Source: Marinobacter daepoensis DSM 16072 (GTDB lineage: Bacteria; Pseudomonadota; Gammaproteobacteria; Pseudomonadales; Oleiphilaceae). Taken from it: 64,000 nt of DNA. Under the pieces are notes generated by a model. It was not told the origin of the DNA. It was given only the letters and a program-made list of their open reading frames with translations, and searched no databases. The number at the start of each line of letters is the position of its first letter. Within the stretch, counting starts at the first letter, position 1. Shown piece by piece: positions 9,710 through 17,803 of the stretch. Made by a program: the position numbers and the translations under genes. The DNA lies in contig NZ_ATWI01000016.1 in the NCBI RefSeq assembly GCF_000421165.1, forward strand, positions 1 to 64,000, read 5' to 3'.

Positions 9710-10654
9710 TCAGTTTGCGCTGGCCTGCTGGGCCTCTGGGCTTTCCTCCGCCCCGTGGCGCGACCAGTAGCCGGCGAGAATAGAGCCGGAAATGTTGTGC
9801 CATACCGAAAACAGAGTGCCAGGAATGGCCGCCACCGGTGTGAAGAATTTCATGGCCAGTGCTGTTGCCAATCCGGAGTTTTGCAGTCCCACTTCAAAAG
9901 CGATGGTGCGGCAGATGGTTGCTTCAAATCCGAAGAGTCGGGCGAGGCCGTAGCCGAGGGCAAGCCCAAGCCCGTTGTGACAGATGACAGCAATAGCGAT
10001 GGCGACGCCGTGGGCCGCAAGATTGTCTTTGTTAAGGGCGACGACAATGGCGACGATCATGACGATGGAGACCATGGAAATGAGCGGCAACGCGGGCTCG
10101 ATGCGTTTGATCTGGGAGCGGGCGAGGGTGTTGATGGCTACGCCGATGCCGACGGGAATCAATACGATTTTGACCAGGCTCATCAGCATGGCCGCAACAG
10201 GGACGTCTACCGATTTGCCGGCAAGCAGCCCGGTCAGCAGAGGGGTGAACAAAACCCCAAGCAAGGTTGAGATTGCGGTCATGGAGATGGAAAGCGCCAC
10301 GTCACCTTTGGCGAGGTAAGCCATGACATTGGATGAGGTGCCGCCAGCTACACTACCCACCAGCACCATGCCTACCGTTTGTTCAGGGCTGAATCCCATC
10401 AGCAGGCTGATGACAAGTGCGAGTACCGGCATTATCGAGAATTGGAGAATCACGCCGAGGGTAATGGCGCCTTTGCGCCGGGCCGCATTGACGAAATCGG
10501 ACGGGGTCAGTGTCAGGCCCATGGCGAGCATGATGAGAGTCAGCAGCGGAACGATCGCGCTCTTAAAGCTGATGAAAAGTGATGGCTGAACATAGGCAAC
10601 GATAGAAAAGAGTATGGCCCAGAGTGGGAAGAGCTGGGTAATTCTGGCAATCAT
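9710..10654 (-). CDS. Bile acid:sodium symporter (BASS) family transporter
   Basis: ATG at 10654 gives a 314-residue protein beginning directly with a membrane segment (MIARITQLFPLWAILFSIVAY); the frame extends further upstream but the added residues are not transporter-like. About nine to ten hydrophobic helices are visible. Family hallmarks include TLIMLAMGLTLTPSDF, the conserved VGSVAGGTSSNVMAYLAKGDVALS region and the FEVGLQNSGLATALAM segment near residue 265. BASS proteins import organic acids with sodium across the inner membrane; the substrate here cannot be told. It lies between the orphan gene and the intact glyoxalase gene, both of its neighbours being separated by about 100-200 bp. 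Confidence 0.88.
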   Translation of the reverse strand: MIARITQLFPLWAILFSIVAYVQPSLFISFKSAIVPLLTLIMLAMGLTLTPSDFVNAARRKGAITLGVILQFSIMPVLALVISLLMGFSPEQTVGMVLVGSVAGGTSSNVMAYLAKGDVALSISMTAISTLLGVLFTPLLTGLLAGKSVDVPVAAMLMSLVKIVLIPVGIGVAINTLARSQIKRIEPALPLISMVSIVMIVAIVVALNKDNLAAHGVAIAIAVICHNGLGLALGYGLARLFGFEATICRTIAFEVGLQNSGLATALAMKFFTPVAAIPGTLFSVWHNISGSILAGYWSRHGAEESPEAQQASAN

Positions 10655-10854
10655 TGGGGTGGTCCTGGCAAGAGAAAAGAGGTTCGTTCTCCCGTACAGC
10701 CATGCAAGCCCTGGATCACAGCAACCACCGGGCACGGGATGCGGATGCGAGCCTGAGCTTTTGGCGCTGGCGGCATCCGAAAAGAGAGCTTATGTTATCT
10801 TGCTAACGTTGGGCTGGCCAGTGGCCGTTCGGGGAACTGGATGCCTGCTGGAGG

Positions 10855-11295
10855 TTACCAGTTCCCCACATTCTCCATACTCGCCCAGGGTTCCCGAGCC
10901 GGCAGCGCCTCGCCTTGCTGCAACAACTCAATAGAGATGCCATCCGGTGTCTTGATAAACGCCATATGGCCATCCCGGGGCGGGCGGTTGATGGTGACGC
11001 CGTTGGTCTGGAGTTTCTCGCACAGGGCGTAGATGTCGTCTACGCAGAAGGCCAGATGGCCGAAGTTGCGGCCGCCGGTGTATTCTTCCGGATCCCAGTT
11101 GTAGGTCAGTTCGATCATGGGCGCCTTGCCTTCCCGGGCCCTGTCTTCGTCTTCCGGGGCGGCGAGGAACACCAGGGTGAAGCGGCCTTTTTCGTTGCTC
11201 TTGCGGCTGATTTCTACCATGCCCAGCAAATCGCAGAAGAAGTGCAGCGTGTCGTCCAGGTTACTCACCCGGATCATGGTGTGCAGGTATTGCAT
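10855..11295 (-). CDS. Lactoylglutathione lyase-like glyoxalase (VOC superfamily)
   Basis: Start at ATG 11295, preceded by AAGGAG six bases upstream, gives 146 residues: MQYLHTMIRVSNLDDTLHFF, the classic first beta-alpha-beta module of glyoxalase I. The expected metal ligands appear as H5, E72 region (APMIELTYNW), the His in FGHLAF and the Glu in GISIELLQ. Glyoxalase I converts the methylglyoxal-glutathione adduct to S-lactoylglutathione in the cytosol. The C-terminal extension ([12 protein letters not shown]) is shared with the broken copy at 7364-7580. It is transcribed divergently from the DUF1853 gene, with 64 bases between starts. It may correspond to gloA, but paralogues are common, so no symbol is given. 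Confidence 0.88.
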   Translation of the reverse strand: MQYLHTMIRVSNLDDTLHFFCDLLGMVEISRKSNEKGRFTLVFLAAPEDEDRAREGKAPMIELTYNWDPEEYTGGRNFGHLAFCVDDIYALCEKLQTNGVTINRPPRDGHMAFIKTPDGISIELLQQGEALPAREPWASMENVGNW

Positions 11296-11359
11296 AAGGT
11301 ACTCCTTGGCTGGCCAGGTTCTCAATTGTGTACCCCTCAGTTTACGGTATTCTTCGGCT

Positions 11360-12271
11360 ATGACTAAAAACGAGATTACCGAGACGTTGCTGGCGTTCGA
11401 GGTGCCGGCGGTTCGGCACCTGGCCTGGTTGTGTCTGGCGCCCCAGCTGTTACGACATGACTTTCGCTTTAATCCTGCTTCCCATCTGTCGCCAGCGTTT
11501 CTGGAGACACTGACACAGTGGGACCAGAACCCGGAGACTTTGCCGGCTCGTCTGGCGGAAGATCCGGAGCGTCGGTTGGGCCACTATTTCGAGCGGTTGT
11601 ACGAGGTGTTGTTACGGGATCTGCTCGGGTGGGAGATTGTGCTTCAGAATCAGCAAGTACAGGCCGAAGGGCGGACGTTGGGGGAGCTGGATTTTCTGGT
11701 TCGCAATAGCGATACCGGGCAGCTTGAGCATCACGAGATTGCCATCAAGTTCTATCTGGGCTTCGCCACAGGACAGACGCGAGTCCGTTGGTACGGACCC
11801 AATGCCCGGGACCGGCTGGACTTGAAGACCGAGCGGTTGGTTAACCACCAAAGTCGCTTGTGTCAACGGCCGGAGACCCAAACGTTGCTGGCCGGTGTCG
11901 GCGTGAACGAACCGGTGACGCCTCGAATCTTCATGCCCGGCTATCTGTTCTATCCCACGGAGCGATTGTTGCCTGAGCTGCCAGCACAGGTGCCGAAGGG
12001 CCACCTGACCGGTGATTGGATGAGGATTGACGCTGCCTGTCAGCAAGAGGTCTCGTGCTGGGTGCCTCTGTTCAAGCCTGACTGGATTGGTCCCTGGGCT
12101 CAATCGGCTGCCCCGGATGCGGCATTGGCGAGGGCGGCTCTCGAGCGCGTTGAGAACGCAGGGGTGCCTCAGTTGTTCGCTATTATGGCGAGGCATTCGG
12201 AATCAGGCCGCTGGCTGGAGGTAAACAGGGTATTCGTTATGCCGCTTCAGTGGCCAGGCACGGCCGCTTAA
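11360..12271 (+). CDS. DUF1853 family protein
   Basis: ATG 11360 gives 303 residues; the longer frame back to 11117 overlaps the divergent glyoxalase gene and is not protein-like. Recognised as DUF1853 from the N-terminal VRHLAWLCLAPQLL, the LGHYFERLYEVLLRDLLGW segment and WVPLFKPDWIGPW near the C terminus. GELDFLV (D111) followed by HHEIAIKFYLG (E126, K130) looks like a restriction-endonuclease-type core (D...E..K), but activity is unproven. No signal peptide. Cytosolic function unknown; common in gammaproteobacteria as a stand-alone gene. Confidence 0.85.
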   Translation: MTKNEITETLLAFEVPAVRHLAWLCLAPQLLRHDFRFNPASHLSPAFLETLTQWDQNPETLPARLAEDPERRLGHYFERLYEVLLRDLLGWEIVLQNQQVQAEGRTLGELDFLVRNSDTGQLEHHEIAIKFYLGFATGQTRVRWYGPNARDRLDLKTERLVNHQSRLCQRPETQTLLAGVGVNEPVTPRIFMPGYLFYPTERLLPELPAQVPKGHLTGDWMRIDAACQQEVSCWVPLFKPDWIGPWAQSAAPDAALARAALERVENAGVPQLFAIMARHSESGRWLEVNRVFVMPLQWPGTAA

Positions 12272-12403
12272 GACCATTGTAGGGGCTGTTCCGTTCACAG
12301 AAACGAGCGTTAGCCGTTGTCACATTCGTGACACGGTTCTAGAATTCCCGGCTGACCAAATGGCATCAGGACGATGTCTCAAGCCCAAGGAAGGAGAGGC
12401 CCA

Positions 12404-13807
12404 ATGGAAGATTGGCAAGGATGTCTGTCTCCGGAGTGTCAGACCGCACTGTTGATGGCCCGAGAGAGTGTCGGGCGCCGGGGCGGCTCTGTGATTACAG
12501 TTGAAGATTTTCTGCTGGCATTGCTCGATGCCATCCCTGCAATTCCTCCGTTTCTGCGCCGTCAGAGCATTGATCTGGACGAACTCGTTCGCACCATTCA
12601 GGGTGAGCAGCCGATCGTCACCGAAGTGGTGGGGGATGGGGATCTGTCTTCGCAGTTGATCTACTGGATCTCGTCGGCCAGGGAAGCGGCAGAAGAACCC
12701 TGGCTTGGCTGGCCCCGGTTGTTCAAAGCCCTGGCTTCCCAATGTGAGCGGCTACAGGATAAAGCCTATGTGGCGGTTCTGGAGCTGGTCAGTGACTGGT
12801 CTGCGGCGAACGGTGAGGGAGCGCCTGCAAGGTGTGATGCCTCGTTCACTCCGGTAGCAATCACCGATCTGGACTGGTTGTCACTGGTAGAAGACGTAGC
12901 GGTAGCGTTGGCCGCCAACCCGGAGGCATTAATCTGGGTTCGTGGGGCCAAGGGAGCCGGGAAAACCTCGTGGTTACAGTCGTTGCTGGCAACGTCTGGG
13001 TTGCCCTGGGTGCAGGTGGACCCAAGAAGAGAATCCGAAGTGCTCTCGTGTGATCAACCGGTTGTGCCTTCTTATGGCTCTGCCTCAGAGCGCTGGCCAG
13101 TGCTGGTGCTGGATAATGTCAGCCCTGCGGATTTGATGACACTGATGTCGGAGCCTTTAGGGTTGATGAGAGAGCTGGTGGTTGGCTGGTCCGGGCCAAT
13201 CCTGTTGGTAGGTCGCGGTTCCGCAATCGATTCAGGCAGTGAGGTTCGGCTGGGGCATGTGTTGGGGCGGGAACCTGAAGCCCTGGATCTGCCCTTGGTG
13301 AGCGCCGGTCAGCGAAAGGCTATTCTGACGGTACATCAGCCTGCGATTGAAAAGCGCTGGAGTGTCCAGATATCTCCGGCCGCATTGGACTACGCGGCTT
13401 CCCGGCAAAGCAGTTGCGTCGCCGGCCCTGGTGGTATGCTGCAATGGGTGAAACGCGCCTGCGCCAGGCTTGATCTGTTTGCCAGTCGGGGCCCGGTGTT
13501 GTCGCTGGCGCTCGCGGGTCAGCGCGAAGTCTGGCAGCGACAATCTCTGGTTGCGTTGGCCCGGGGGGAAGAGGCCGGTGCTTTAGAGCAGATGGAAGAA
13601 GCGTTGATGGTTGAGCAGGCTGCGATGGATGTCGGCTGGCATGAGCGCAAACGTGCAGGAACGTTGAGGCGATTGCTAGTGGAAGATCTGCGTGAGGAAC
13701 TCGAACGATGGGTTGCAGCGAGGCCCGGGCCAGTTCACTATGTGCGGCATTGCGAACAACGGCAGGGAGAATCCTTGGGTGCAGGATCTGGAAATCTACA
13801 TTCGTGA
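12404..13807 (+). CDS. Clp-N domain protein with P-loop ATPase core, function unknown
   Basis: Start at ATG 12404 is chosen because AGGAAGGAGAGG lies four bases upstream; ATG 12374 lacks this. The 467-residue protein opens with a Clp/Hsp100 N-domain-like repeat (LSPECQTALLMARES, then VITVEDFLLALLDAI). A Walker A motif GAKGAGKT sits at residues 181-188 and a Walker B-like VLVLDN with D237, where the usual catalytic Glu is Asn. The C-terminal third is helical and charged. Only one nucleotide-binding domain is present, and ClpP-loop or type VI ClpV features are absent, so this is neither ClpA nor ClpV. A small protein gene overlaps its end by 29 bases. Function unknown; probably a degenerate AAA+ remodeller or scaffold. 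Confidence 0.7.
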   Translation: MEDWQGCLSPECQTALLMARESVGRRGGSVITVEDFLLALLDAIPAIPPFLRRQSIDLDELVRTIQGEQPIVTEVVGDGDLSSQLIYWISSAREAAEEPWLGWPRLFKALASQCERLQDKAYVAVLELVSDWSAANGEGAPARCDASFTPVAITDLDWLSLVEDVAVALAANPEALIWVRGAKGAGKTSWLQSLLATSGLPWVQVDPRRESEVLSCDQPVVPSYGSASERWPVLVLDNVSPADLMTLMSEPLGLMRELVVGWSGPILLVGRGSAIDSGSEVRLGHVLGREPEALDLPLVSAGQRKAILTVHQPAIEKRWSVQISPAALDYAASRQSSCVAGPGGMLQWVKRACARLDLFASRGPVLSLALAGQREVWQRQSLVALARGEEAGALEQMEEALMVEQAAMDVGWHERKRAGTLRRLLVEDLREELERWVAARPGPVHYVRHCEQRQGESLGAGSGNLHS

Positions 13808-14153
13808 CCTTGAGCCGGGCGCCGTGTCGCGCTGGCTGAAGGGGCAGCTCGATGAGTTGCAGTTGGATGATGCGGACGTTGGTTCCGTCATTAAGGGAGC
13901 GGCAGTCTATGGTGGAGCGCGAGTGCGCATTACCCTTTATCCGGGGGCGTTTGGTAAGCGTTTCACCTCACTGGTGATAGAAGGCGGGGCTTTGCCCTGG
14001 AACAGCGATCTGGACTGTGCCCGCAGTGCCTGGCGAGCCTTGGATACCGAAGTCCGCTGCAGCCCGGGCGACTGGAAGGAAGGTGACTCGGTGGAAGACG
14101 AGAAGTGGTGGAGGCTGGATCATCGCGGCGAACAGTTGGTGGCCTGGAATTAA
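13779..14153 (+). CDS. Small hypothetical protein overlapping the Clp-N/P-loop gene
   Basis: I prefer GTG 13779 (124 residues, starting VQDLEIYIRDLEPGAV) because AGGGAG lies about eight bases upstream; ATG 13740 has no ribosome site. It overlaps the preceding gene by 29 bases and is followed by a strong terminator, so the two form one transcript. The protein is acidic and beta/alpha mixed, with VYGGARVRITLYPGAFGKRFTSL and a Trp-rich end (KWWRLDHRGEQLVAW). No family recognised and no export signal. The tight overlap suggests a partner or regulator of the ATPase. Confidence 0.65.
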   Translation: MQDLEIYIRDLEPGAVSRWLKGQLDELQLDDADVGSVIKGAAVYGGARVRITLYPGAFGKRFTSLVIEGGALPWNSDLDCARSAWRALDTEVRCSPGDWKEGDSVEDEKWWRLDHRGEQLVAWN

Positions 14154-14170
14154 CCGGGTGCCGAAATCAC

Positions 14171-14199
14171 AAAAAAAGCAGCCCGGGGGCTGCTTTTTT
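14171..14199 (+). terminator. Rho-independent terminator, usable from both sides
   Basis: AAAAAAAGCAGCCCGGGGGCTGCTTTTTT: GCAGCC pairs with GGCTGC around a short loop, flanked by an A-run on the left and a T-run on the right. It sits between the convergent small hypothetical gene and the cold-shock-domain gene, so it can end transcripts from both strands. Confidence 0.88.
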
Positions 14200-14219
14200 A
14201 TTGGCAGAAACCTGAACGG

Positions 14220-14774
14220 TTAGTCGCTCAGGATAGAAACATTGTCTGCCTGAAGGCCTTTGTCGGCTTCAACTACATCGAAACGAACCAGTTGGCCCTG
14301 GCGAAGTACGCGACGACCGCGACCACGGATGGCGCGAAAATGCACAAAGATCTCGTCGCCGCTGTCACGCACGATAAAGCCGAAACCTTTTTTGACGTTG
14401 AACCATTTAACGGTGCCTTCCTCATCGCCTTCGGGCGTGCTGTCGTCAAAATCGTCTTCTTCATCATCGTATTGGTTGCTGGGGTTGGGCGCGCGGGGTG
14501 CCTTTCGGGCGTTGGAGCCCTGAGAGGCGCTCTGGATGCTGGCAAGGGTAATTGCGAGAAACGCAGCAACGGCAATGACAACGAACGCGAACAGATAAGC
14601 CGCTACGCCACCCTGGCTGCCCAGAGCTTCCAGGCCCTGGCCCATCGCCAGAATCTTGAGGGGTTCCGGAGTGGTGGTCAGCAGAAGGCCGAGGACAAAC
14701 GGTGCCGGAATCGCGATCAGAATGGCGACAAGGATCGCTTTGGCTGGATTACGCATTGGTTGGTTATTCTCCAT
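14220..14774 (-). CDS. Membrane-anchored cold-shock-domain protein
   Basis: 184 residues from ATG 14774; ATG 14756 (MRNPAKA) is equally possible and has GGAG 12 bases upstream. Two membrane segments lie at about residues 12-33 and 57-80, then a basic/polar stretch and an acidic linker (102-119). A full cold-shock domain follows from 119 to the end, with RNP1-like KGFGFI (129-134) and RNP2-like FVHF (143-146). The domain binds single-stranded RNA or DNA as an anti-structure chaperone. Here it would face the cytoplasm from the inner membrane, unlike ordinary soluble Csp proteins. The gene is divergent from slyX, with 150 bp between the starts. Confidence 0.88.
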   Translation of the reverse strand: MENNQPMRNPAKAILVAILIAIPAPFVLGLLLTTTPEPLKILAMGQGLEALGSQGGVAAYLFAFVVIAVAAFLAITLASIQSASQGSNARKAPRAPNPSNQYDDEEDDFDDSTPEGDEEGTVKWFNVKKGFGFIVRDSGDEIFVHFRAIRGRGRRVLRQGQLVRFDVVEADKGLQADNVSILSD

Positions 14775-14924
14775 GGTTTAACACTAACGATAAAAAGCCA
14801 GACATCGGGTAACATGGCATGTCTGGCCGGTGAACGCCGCTAAGGCTCAGGAGTTCGGATTATCCTGCCATAGGCGGTAAAAGGCGGCATGATACCAGAT
14901 TACCGAAAGGGCTGACCAAACCTC

Positions 14925-15143
14925 ATGAGCAAAAATTCTCTGGAACAACGGCTTGCTGAACTGGAAATGCGACTTGCGTTCCAGGATGAGCTGATCAACA
15001 CGTTGAGCGATCAGGTGGCCAGGCAGGAGATGGATATTCGGGAGCTGTGGGATGCAAAGAAAATGCTGCACAAGCAGTTAAAGGATATCTCGCCATCGAA
15101 CATCCGGCGGGAAGACGAAGAAACGCCCCCGCCACATTACTGA
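14925..15143 (+). CDS. slyX: SlyX family protein
   Basis: 72 residues from ATG 14925. An N-terminal coiled coil with heptad leucines (LEQRLAELEMRLAFQDELINTL) and the family-typical C-terminal tail PPPHY identify SlyX. SlyX proteins are small soluble coiled-coil proteins of unknown biochemical role. Length matches the family. It is convergent with dapE, and a GC-rich hairpin lies between them. Confidence 0.92.
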   Translation: MSKNSLEQRLAELEMRLAFQDELINTLSDQVARQEMDIRELWDAKKMLHKQLKDISPSNIRREDEETPPPHY

Positions 15144-15145
15144 TC

Positions 15146-15168
15146 CCGGGGCTCGCCAGGAGCCCCGG
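15146..15168. terminator. Possible bidirectional hairpin terminator between slyX and dapE
   Basis: CCGGGGCTC (15146-15154) pairs perfectly with GAGCCCCGG (15160-15168) around a five-base loop in the space between two convergent genes. Only a weak AATTC follows, so termination may be inefficient or Rho-assisted. Confidence 0.5.
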
Positions 15169-15179
15169 AATTCGTAGGT

Positions 15180-16310
15180 TTACCCCAGCAGTTCCACCAG
15201 AATCTGTTCGTAGATCTCAGACAGGGTATCCAGGTCGTCGGCCTTCACGCACTCGTCCACTTTGTGGATGGTGGCGTTGATCGGGCCGAGCTCGAGGACC
15301 TGAGCACCCGTGGGTGCGATAAAGCGGCCGTCGGAGGTGCCGCCAGACGTTGACAGTTCCGTTTCCCGGCCAGTCACTCCGCGGATGGCACTCTGTGCGG
15401 CAGAGACCAGGGCGCCCTTGTCGGTCAGGAAAGGTCGGCCGCTGAGGTGCCATTGCAGGTCGTATTTCAGGTTGTGTCGGTCGAGTATGGCAACCACACG
15501 CTCTTCAAGGCTTTCTGCCGTGTTCTCAGTGCAGTAGCGGAAGTTGAAGTGTACCAGGCACTCCCCGGGCACGATGTTGCTGCCAACGCCGGCTTCGATG
15601 CGGGTGATCTGGAAGGTCGTCGGCGGGAAGAAGTCATTTCCGTTATCCCAGAATTCTTTGGCAAGAGCGTCCAGTGCCGGGGCTACGTCATGCACCGCGT
15701 TCTCCGCGAGGTGCGGATAGGCAACGTGGCCTTGAACGCCGTGAACGGTCAGGTACCCGTGCAGGGAGCCGCGGCGGCCATTCTTGATCACATCACCGAC
15801 CTGGTGTGTACTGGAAGGCTCGCCGATCAGGCACCAGTCCATTTTCTCATTGCGTGCTTCGAGCGTTTCCACCACCTTAACGGTGCCGTCCTGGGCCGGG
15901 CCTTCTTCGTCACTGGTAATAAGAAGGGCTATGGAACCGCGGTGGGCCGGATGATTCGCCACAAAGCGCTCGCAAGCGGTGATGAAGGCTGCCAGGCTGC
16001 CCTTCATGTCTGCTGCGCCTCGGCCGTAGAGGTAGCCATCCTTAATCACCGGATCGAAGGGAGGGTGCGCCCAGTTTTTCTCTGGTCCGGTGGGAACGAC
16101 ATCGGTATGGCCGGCAAACGCCAGGACCGGGCCGTCGTTGCCTTTCCTGGCCCACAGGTTGTCCGTATCGCCAAAGCGGAGGCGTTCGCCACCGAACCCT
16201 AACGGGGCGAGGCGCGACATCATCAGTTCCTGGCAGCCGGCATCGTCTGGCGTTACAGACTCTCGGCGGATGAGGTCCATGGCGAGTTCCAGGGTGGGCG
16301 AGAGTGACAT
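15180..16310 (-). CDS. dapE: Succinyl-diaminopimelate desuccinylase
   Basis: 376 residues from ATG 16310, the usual DapE length. Metal-site motifs of the M20 family are visible: FAGHTDVVP (His then Asp), GRGAADMKG, and the catalytic glutamates in [12 protein letters not shown]. Later sections show [17 protein letters not shown] and the closing [16 protein letters not shown]. It hydrolyses N-succinyl-LL-2,6-diaminopimelate to LL-diaminopimelate and succinate, with two zinc/cobalt ions, in the cytosolic lysine and peptidoglycan precursor pathway. It lies downstream of dapD, separated by a hairpin terminator, with dapC nearby on the same strand. Confidence 0.97.
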   Translation of the reverse strand: MSLSPTLELAMDLIRRESVTPDDAGCQELMMSRLAPLGFGGERLRFGDTDNLWARKGNDGPVLAFAGHTDVVPTGPEKNWAHPPFDPVIKDGYLYGRGAADMKGSLAAFITACERFVANHPAHRGSIALLITSDEEGPAQDGTVKVVETLEARNEKMDWCLIGEPSSTHQVGDVIKNGRRGSLHGYLTVHGVQGHVAYPHLAENAVHDVAPALDALAKEFWDNGNDFFPPTTFQITRIEAGVGSNIVPGECLVHFNFRYCTENTAESLEERVVAILDRHNLKYDLQWHLSGRPFLTDKGALVSAAQSAIRGVTGRETELSTSGGTSDGRFIAPTGAQVLELGPINATIHKVDECVKADDLDTLSEIYEQILVELLG

Positions 16311-16340
16311 AGAGGCGACCTGTTCGAATAGAGGCGAGAA

Positions 16341-16377
16341 ATAAAAGCACAGAACCCGCTCACAGACGGGTTCTGTG
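16341..16377 (-). terminator. Terminator downstream of dapD
   Basis: On the minus strand CACAGAACCCG (16377-16367) pairs with CGGGTTCTGTG (16358-16348) over 11 bases around an eight-base loop, followed by CTTTTATTT. It lies 15 bp beyond the dapD stop and separates dapD from dapE, which would then need its own promoter or read-through. Confidence 0.8.
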
Positions 16378-16391
16378 GTGAGCGCTTTGCC

Positions 16392-17420
16392 TTAGTTGTT
16401 GGCGTGCAGCTCTTCGTTAAGTTCAATAGCAGATTTGTTGGTTTTGCATTCCACCGCACCAGTCTGACTGTTGCGACGGAACAGAAGGTCACTCTTGTTC
16501 GCCAGGTCCCGGGTTTTTACCACTTCGACCAGCTGGTTGTTGTCGTCGAGCAAGGCAACTTTGGTGCCAGCCGTGAGGTACAGCCCTGCTTCGACTGTGC
16601 AGCGGTCGCCAAGGGGGATACCAATACCGGCGTTGGCACCCAACAGGCAGTTCTCGCCAACGGAGATAATGATGTTGCCGCCGCCAGAGAGCGTGCCCAT
16701 GGTCGAGCAGCCACCACCCAGGTCGGAACCTTTGCCAATCATCACGCCAGCGGAAATGCGGCCTTCAATCATGCTGGTGCCTTCGGTCCCGGCATTGAAG
16801 TTGATAAAGCCTTCGTGCATGACGGTGGTGCCTTCGCCCACATAGGCGCCCAGACGTACACGCGCGGTGTCAGCAATGCGCACGCCTTTGGGGACCACGT
16901 AATCGGTCATCTGCGGGAATTTGTCGACCGACTTCACTTCCAGAATCCGGCCTTCCATGCGCGCTTGTAGCTGGCGCTCGGGCAGTTCGTTCAGGTCGAT
17001 GGCGCCTTCATTGGTCCAGGCCAGGTTGGGCAGCAGGCCAAAGATGCCATCGAGTTTCAGGCTGTGAGGCTTCGCCAGACGGTGAGAGATCAGGTGTAGC
17101 TTGAGATAGACCTCTGGCGTGCTGGATGCTGTGTCGTCGGTTGCCAGGACAGTAACCACGACCGGACGTTTGCTTTCTCCGGCTTTCTCGGCCAGTTTGG
17201 CCTGATCTGTCCGACCCAGCTGGCGAAGCGCGTTGGCAAACTGAGCCAGTTGTTCTGCTTTAACACTGATGGCCTGATTGCCGCCCTTATAGTCCAGCGC
17301 GGACTCAACCACGTCGATCAGGTCTTTGTCGGGGGTCATGATCGGCTGCTGATAATAAACCTCCAGCCACTCGCCCTGGTTGTTCTGAGTGCCGATGCCG
17401 ATGCCGAATGCAAAACTCAT
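16392..17420 (-). CDS. dapD: 2,3,4,5-tetrahydropyridine-2,6-dicarboxylate N-succinyltransferase
   Basis: 342 residues from ATG 17420. This is the longer DapD form found in Pseudomonas-like bacteria rather than the ~274-residue enteric form. The N-terminal part begins MSFAFGIGIGTQNNQGEWLEVYY. A left-handed beta-helix occupies residues ~180-290 (GVRIADTARVRLGAYVGEGT, MIGKGSDLGGGCSTMGTLSGG, ENCLLGANAGIGIPLGDRC). It transfers succinyl from succinyl-CoA in the fourth step of meso-diaminopimelate synthesis. It sits just downstream of the ArsC-like gene and dapC on the same strand. Confidence 0.96.
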   Translation of the reverse strand: MSFAFGIGIGTQNNQGEWLEVYYQQPIMTPDKDLIDVVESALDYKGGNQAISVKAEQLAQFANALRQLGRTDQAKLAEKAGESKRPVVVTVLATDDTASSTPEVYLKLHLISHRLAKPHSLKLDGIFGLLPNLAWTNEGAIDLNELPERQLQARMEGRILEVKSVDKFPQMTDYVVPKGVRIADTARVRLGAYVGEGTTVMHEGFINFNAGTEGTSMIEGRISAGVMIGKGSDLGGGCSTMGTLSGGGNIIISVGENCLLGANAGIGIPLGDRCTVEAGLYLTAGTKVALLDDNNQLVEVVKTRDLANKSDLLFRRNSQTGAVECKTNKSAIELNEELHANN

Positions 17421-17461
17421 CTGGTGGTTGCTCCTGTTGTCATTAAATTGTCAGAAAATGT

Positions 17462-17803
17462 TCAGTCCAGCCACGCAGCCCAGTCGCCTGCGTTGAATCC
17501 CACGCTCACGTCTTCCCCGCGTTCCACCACAGGACGTTTGATGATTGAGGGATTGTCCAGCATGACCTGGTGGGCAGATTGGGCGCTAATGGTATCACGA
17601 ACCTCATCGGGAAGTTTCCGCCAGGTGGTGCCCCGTTTGTTCAGAAGCGTGTCCCAGCCAATGGCTTGTTCCCACTGGCTGAGTTTTTCGCTGGTCAGGC
17701 CGTCTTTCTTGAAATCATGGAACTGGTATTCAATACCTTGCTCGTCCAGCCACTTCCGGGCTTTTTTAACCGTATCGCAGTTGCGGATGCCATATAATTT
17801 CAT
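17462..17803 (-). CDS. ArsC/Spx family reductase (YffB type)
   Basis: 113 residues from ATG 17803, overlapping the dapC stop in an ATGA. It has the family's redox Cys9 in YGIRNCDTVKKARKWL, the thioredoxin-like FHDFKKDGL segment, and the closing Arg-Pro signature IIKRPVVERG. YffB-like members are distant relatives of arsenate reductase; many lack arsenate activity, so arsenate reduction should not be assumed. The position between dapC and dapD is conserved in related gammaproteobacteria. Confidence 0.9.
   Translation of the reverse strand: MKLYGIRNCDTVKKARKWLDEQGIEYQFHDFKKDGLTSEKLSQWEQAIGWDTLLNKRGTTWRKLPDEVRDTISAQSAHQVMLDNPSIIKRPVVERGEDVSVGFNAGDWAAWLD

Noticed and set aside
11117..11359. Upstream extension of the DUF1853 frame
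   Set aside because: It overlaps the divergent glyoxalase gene antisense and is not protein-like; ATG 11360 starts the conserved part.
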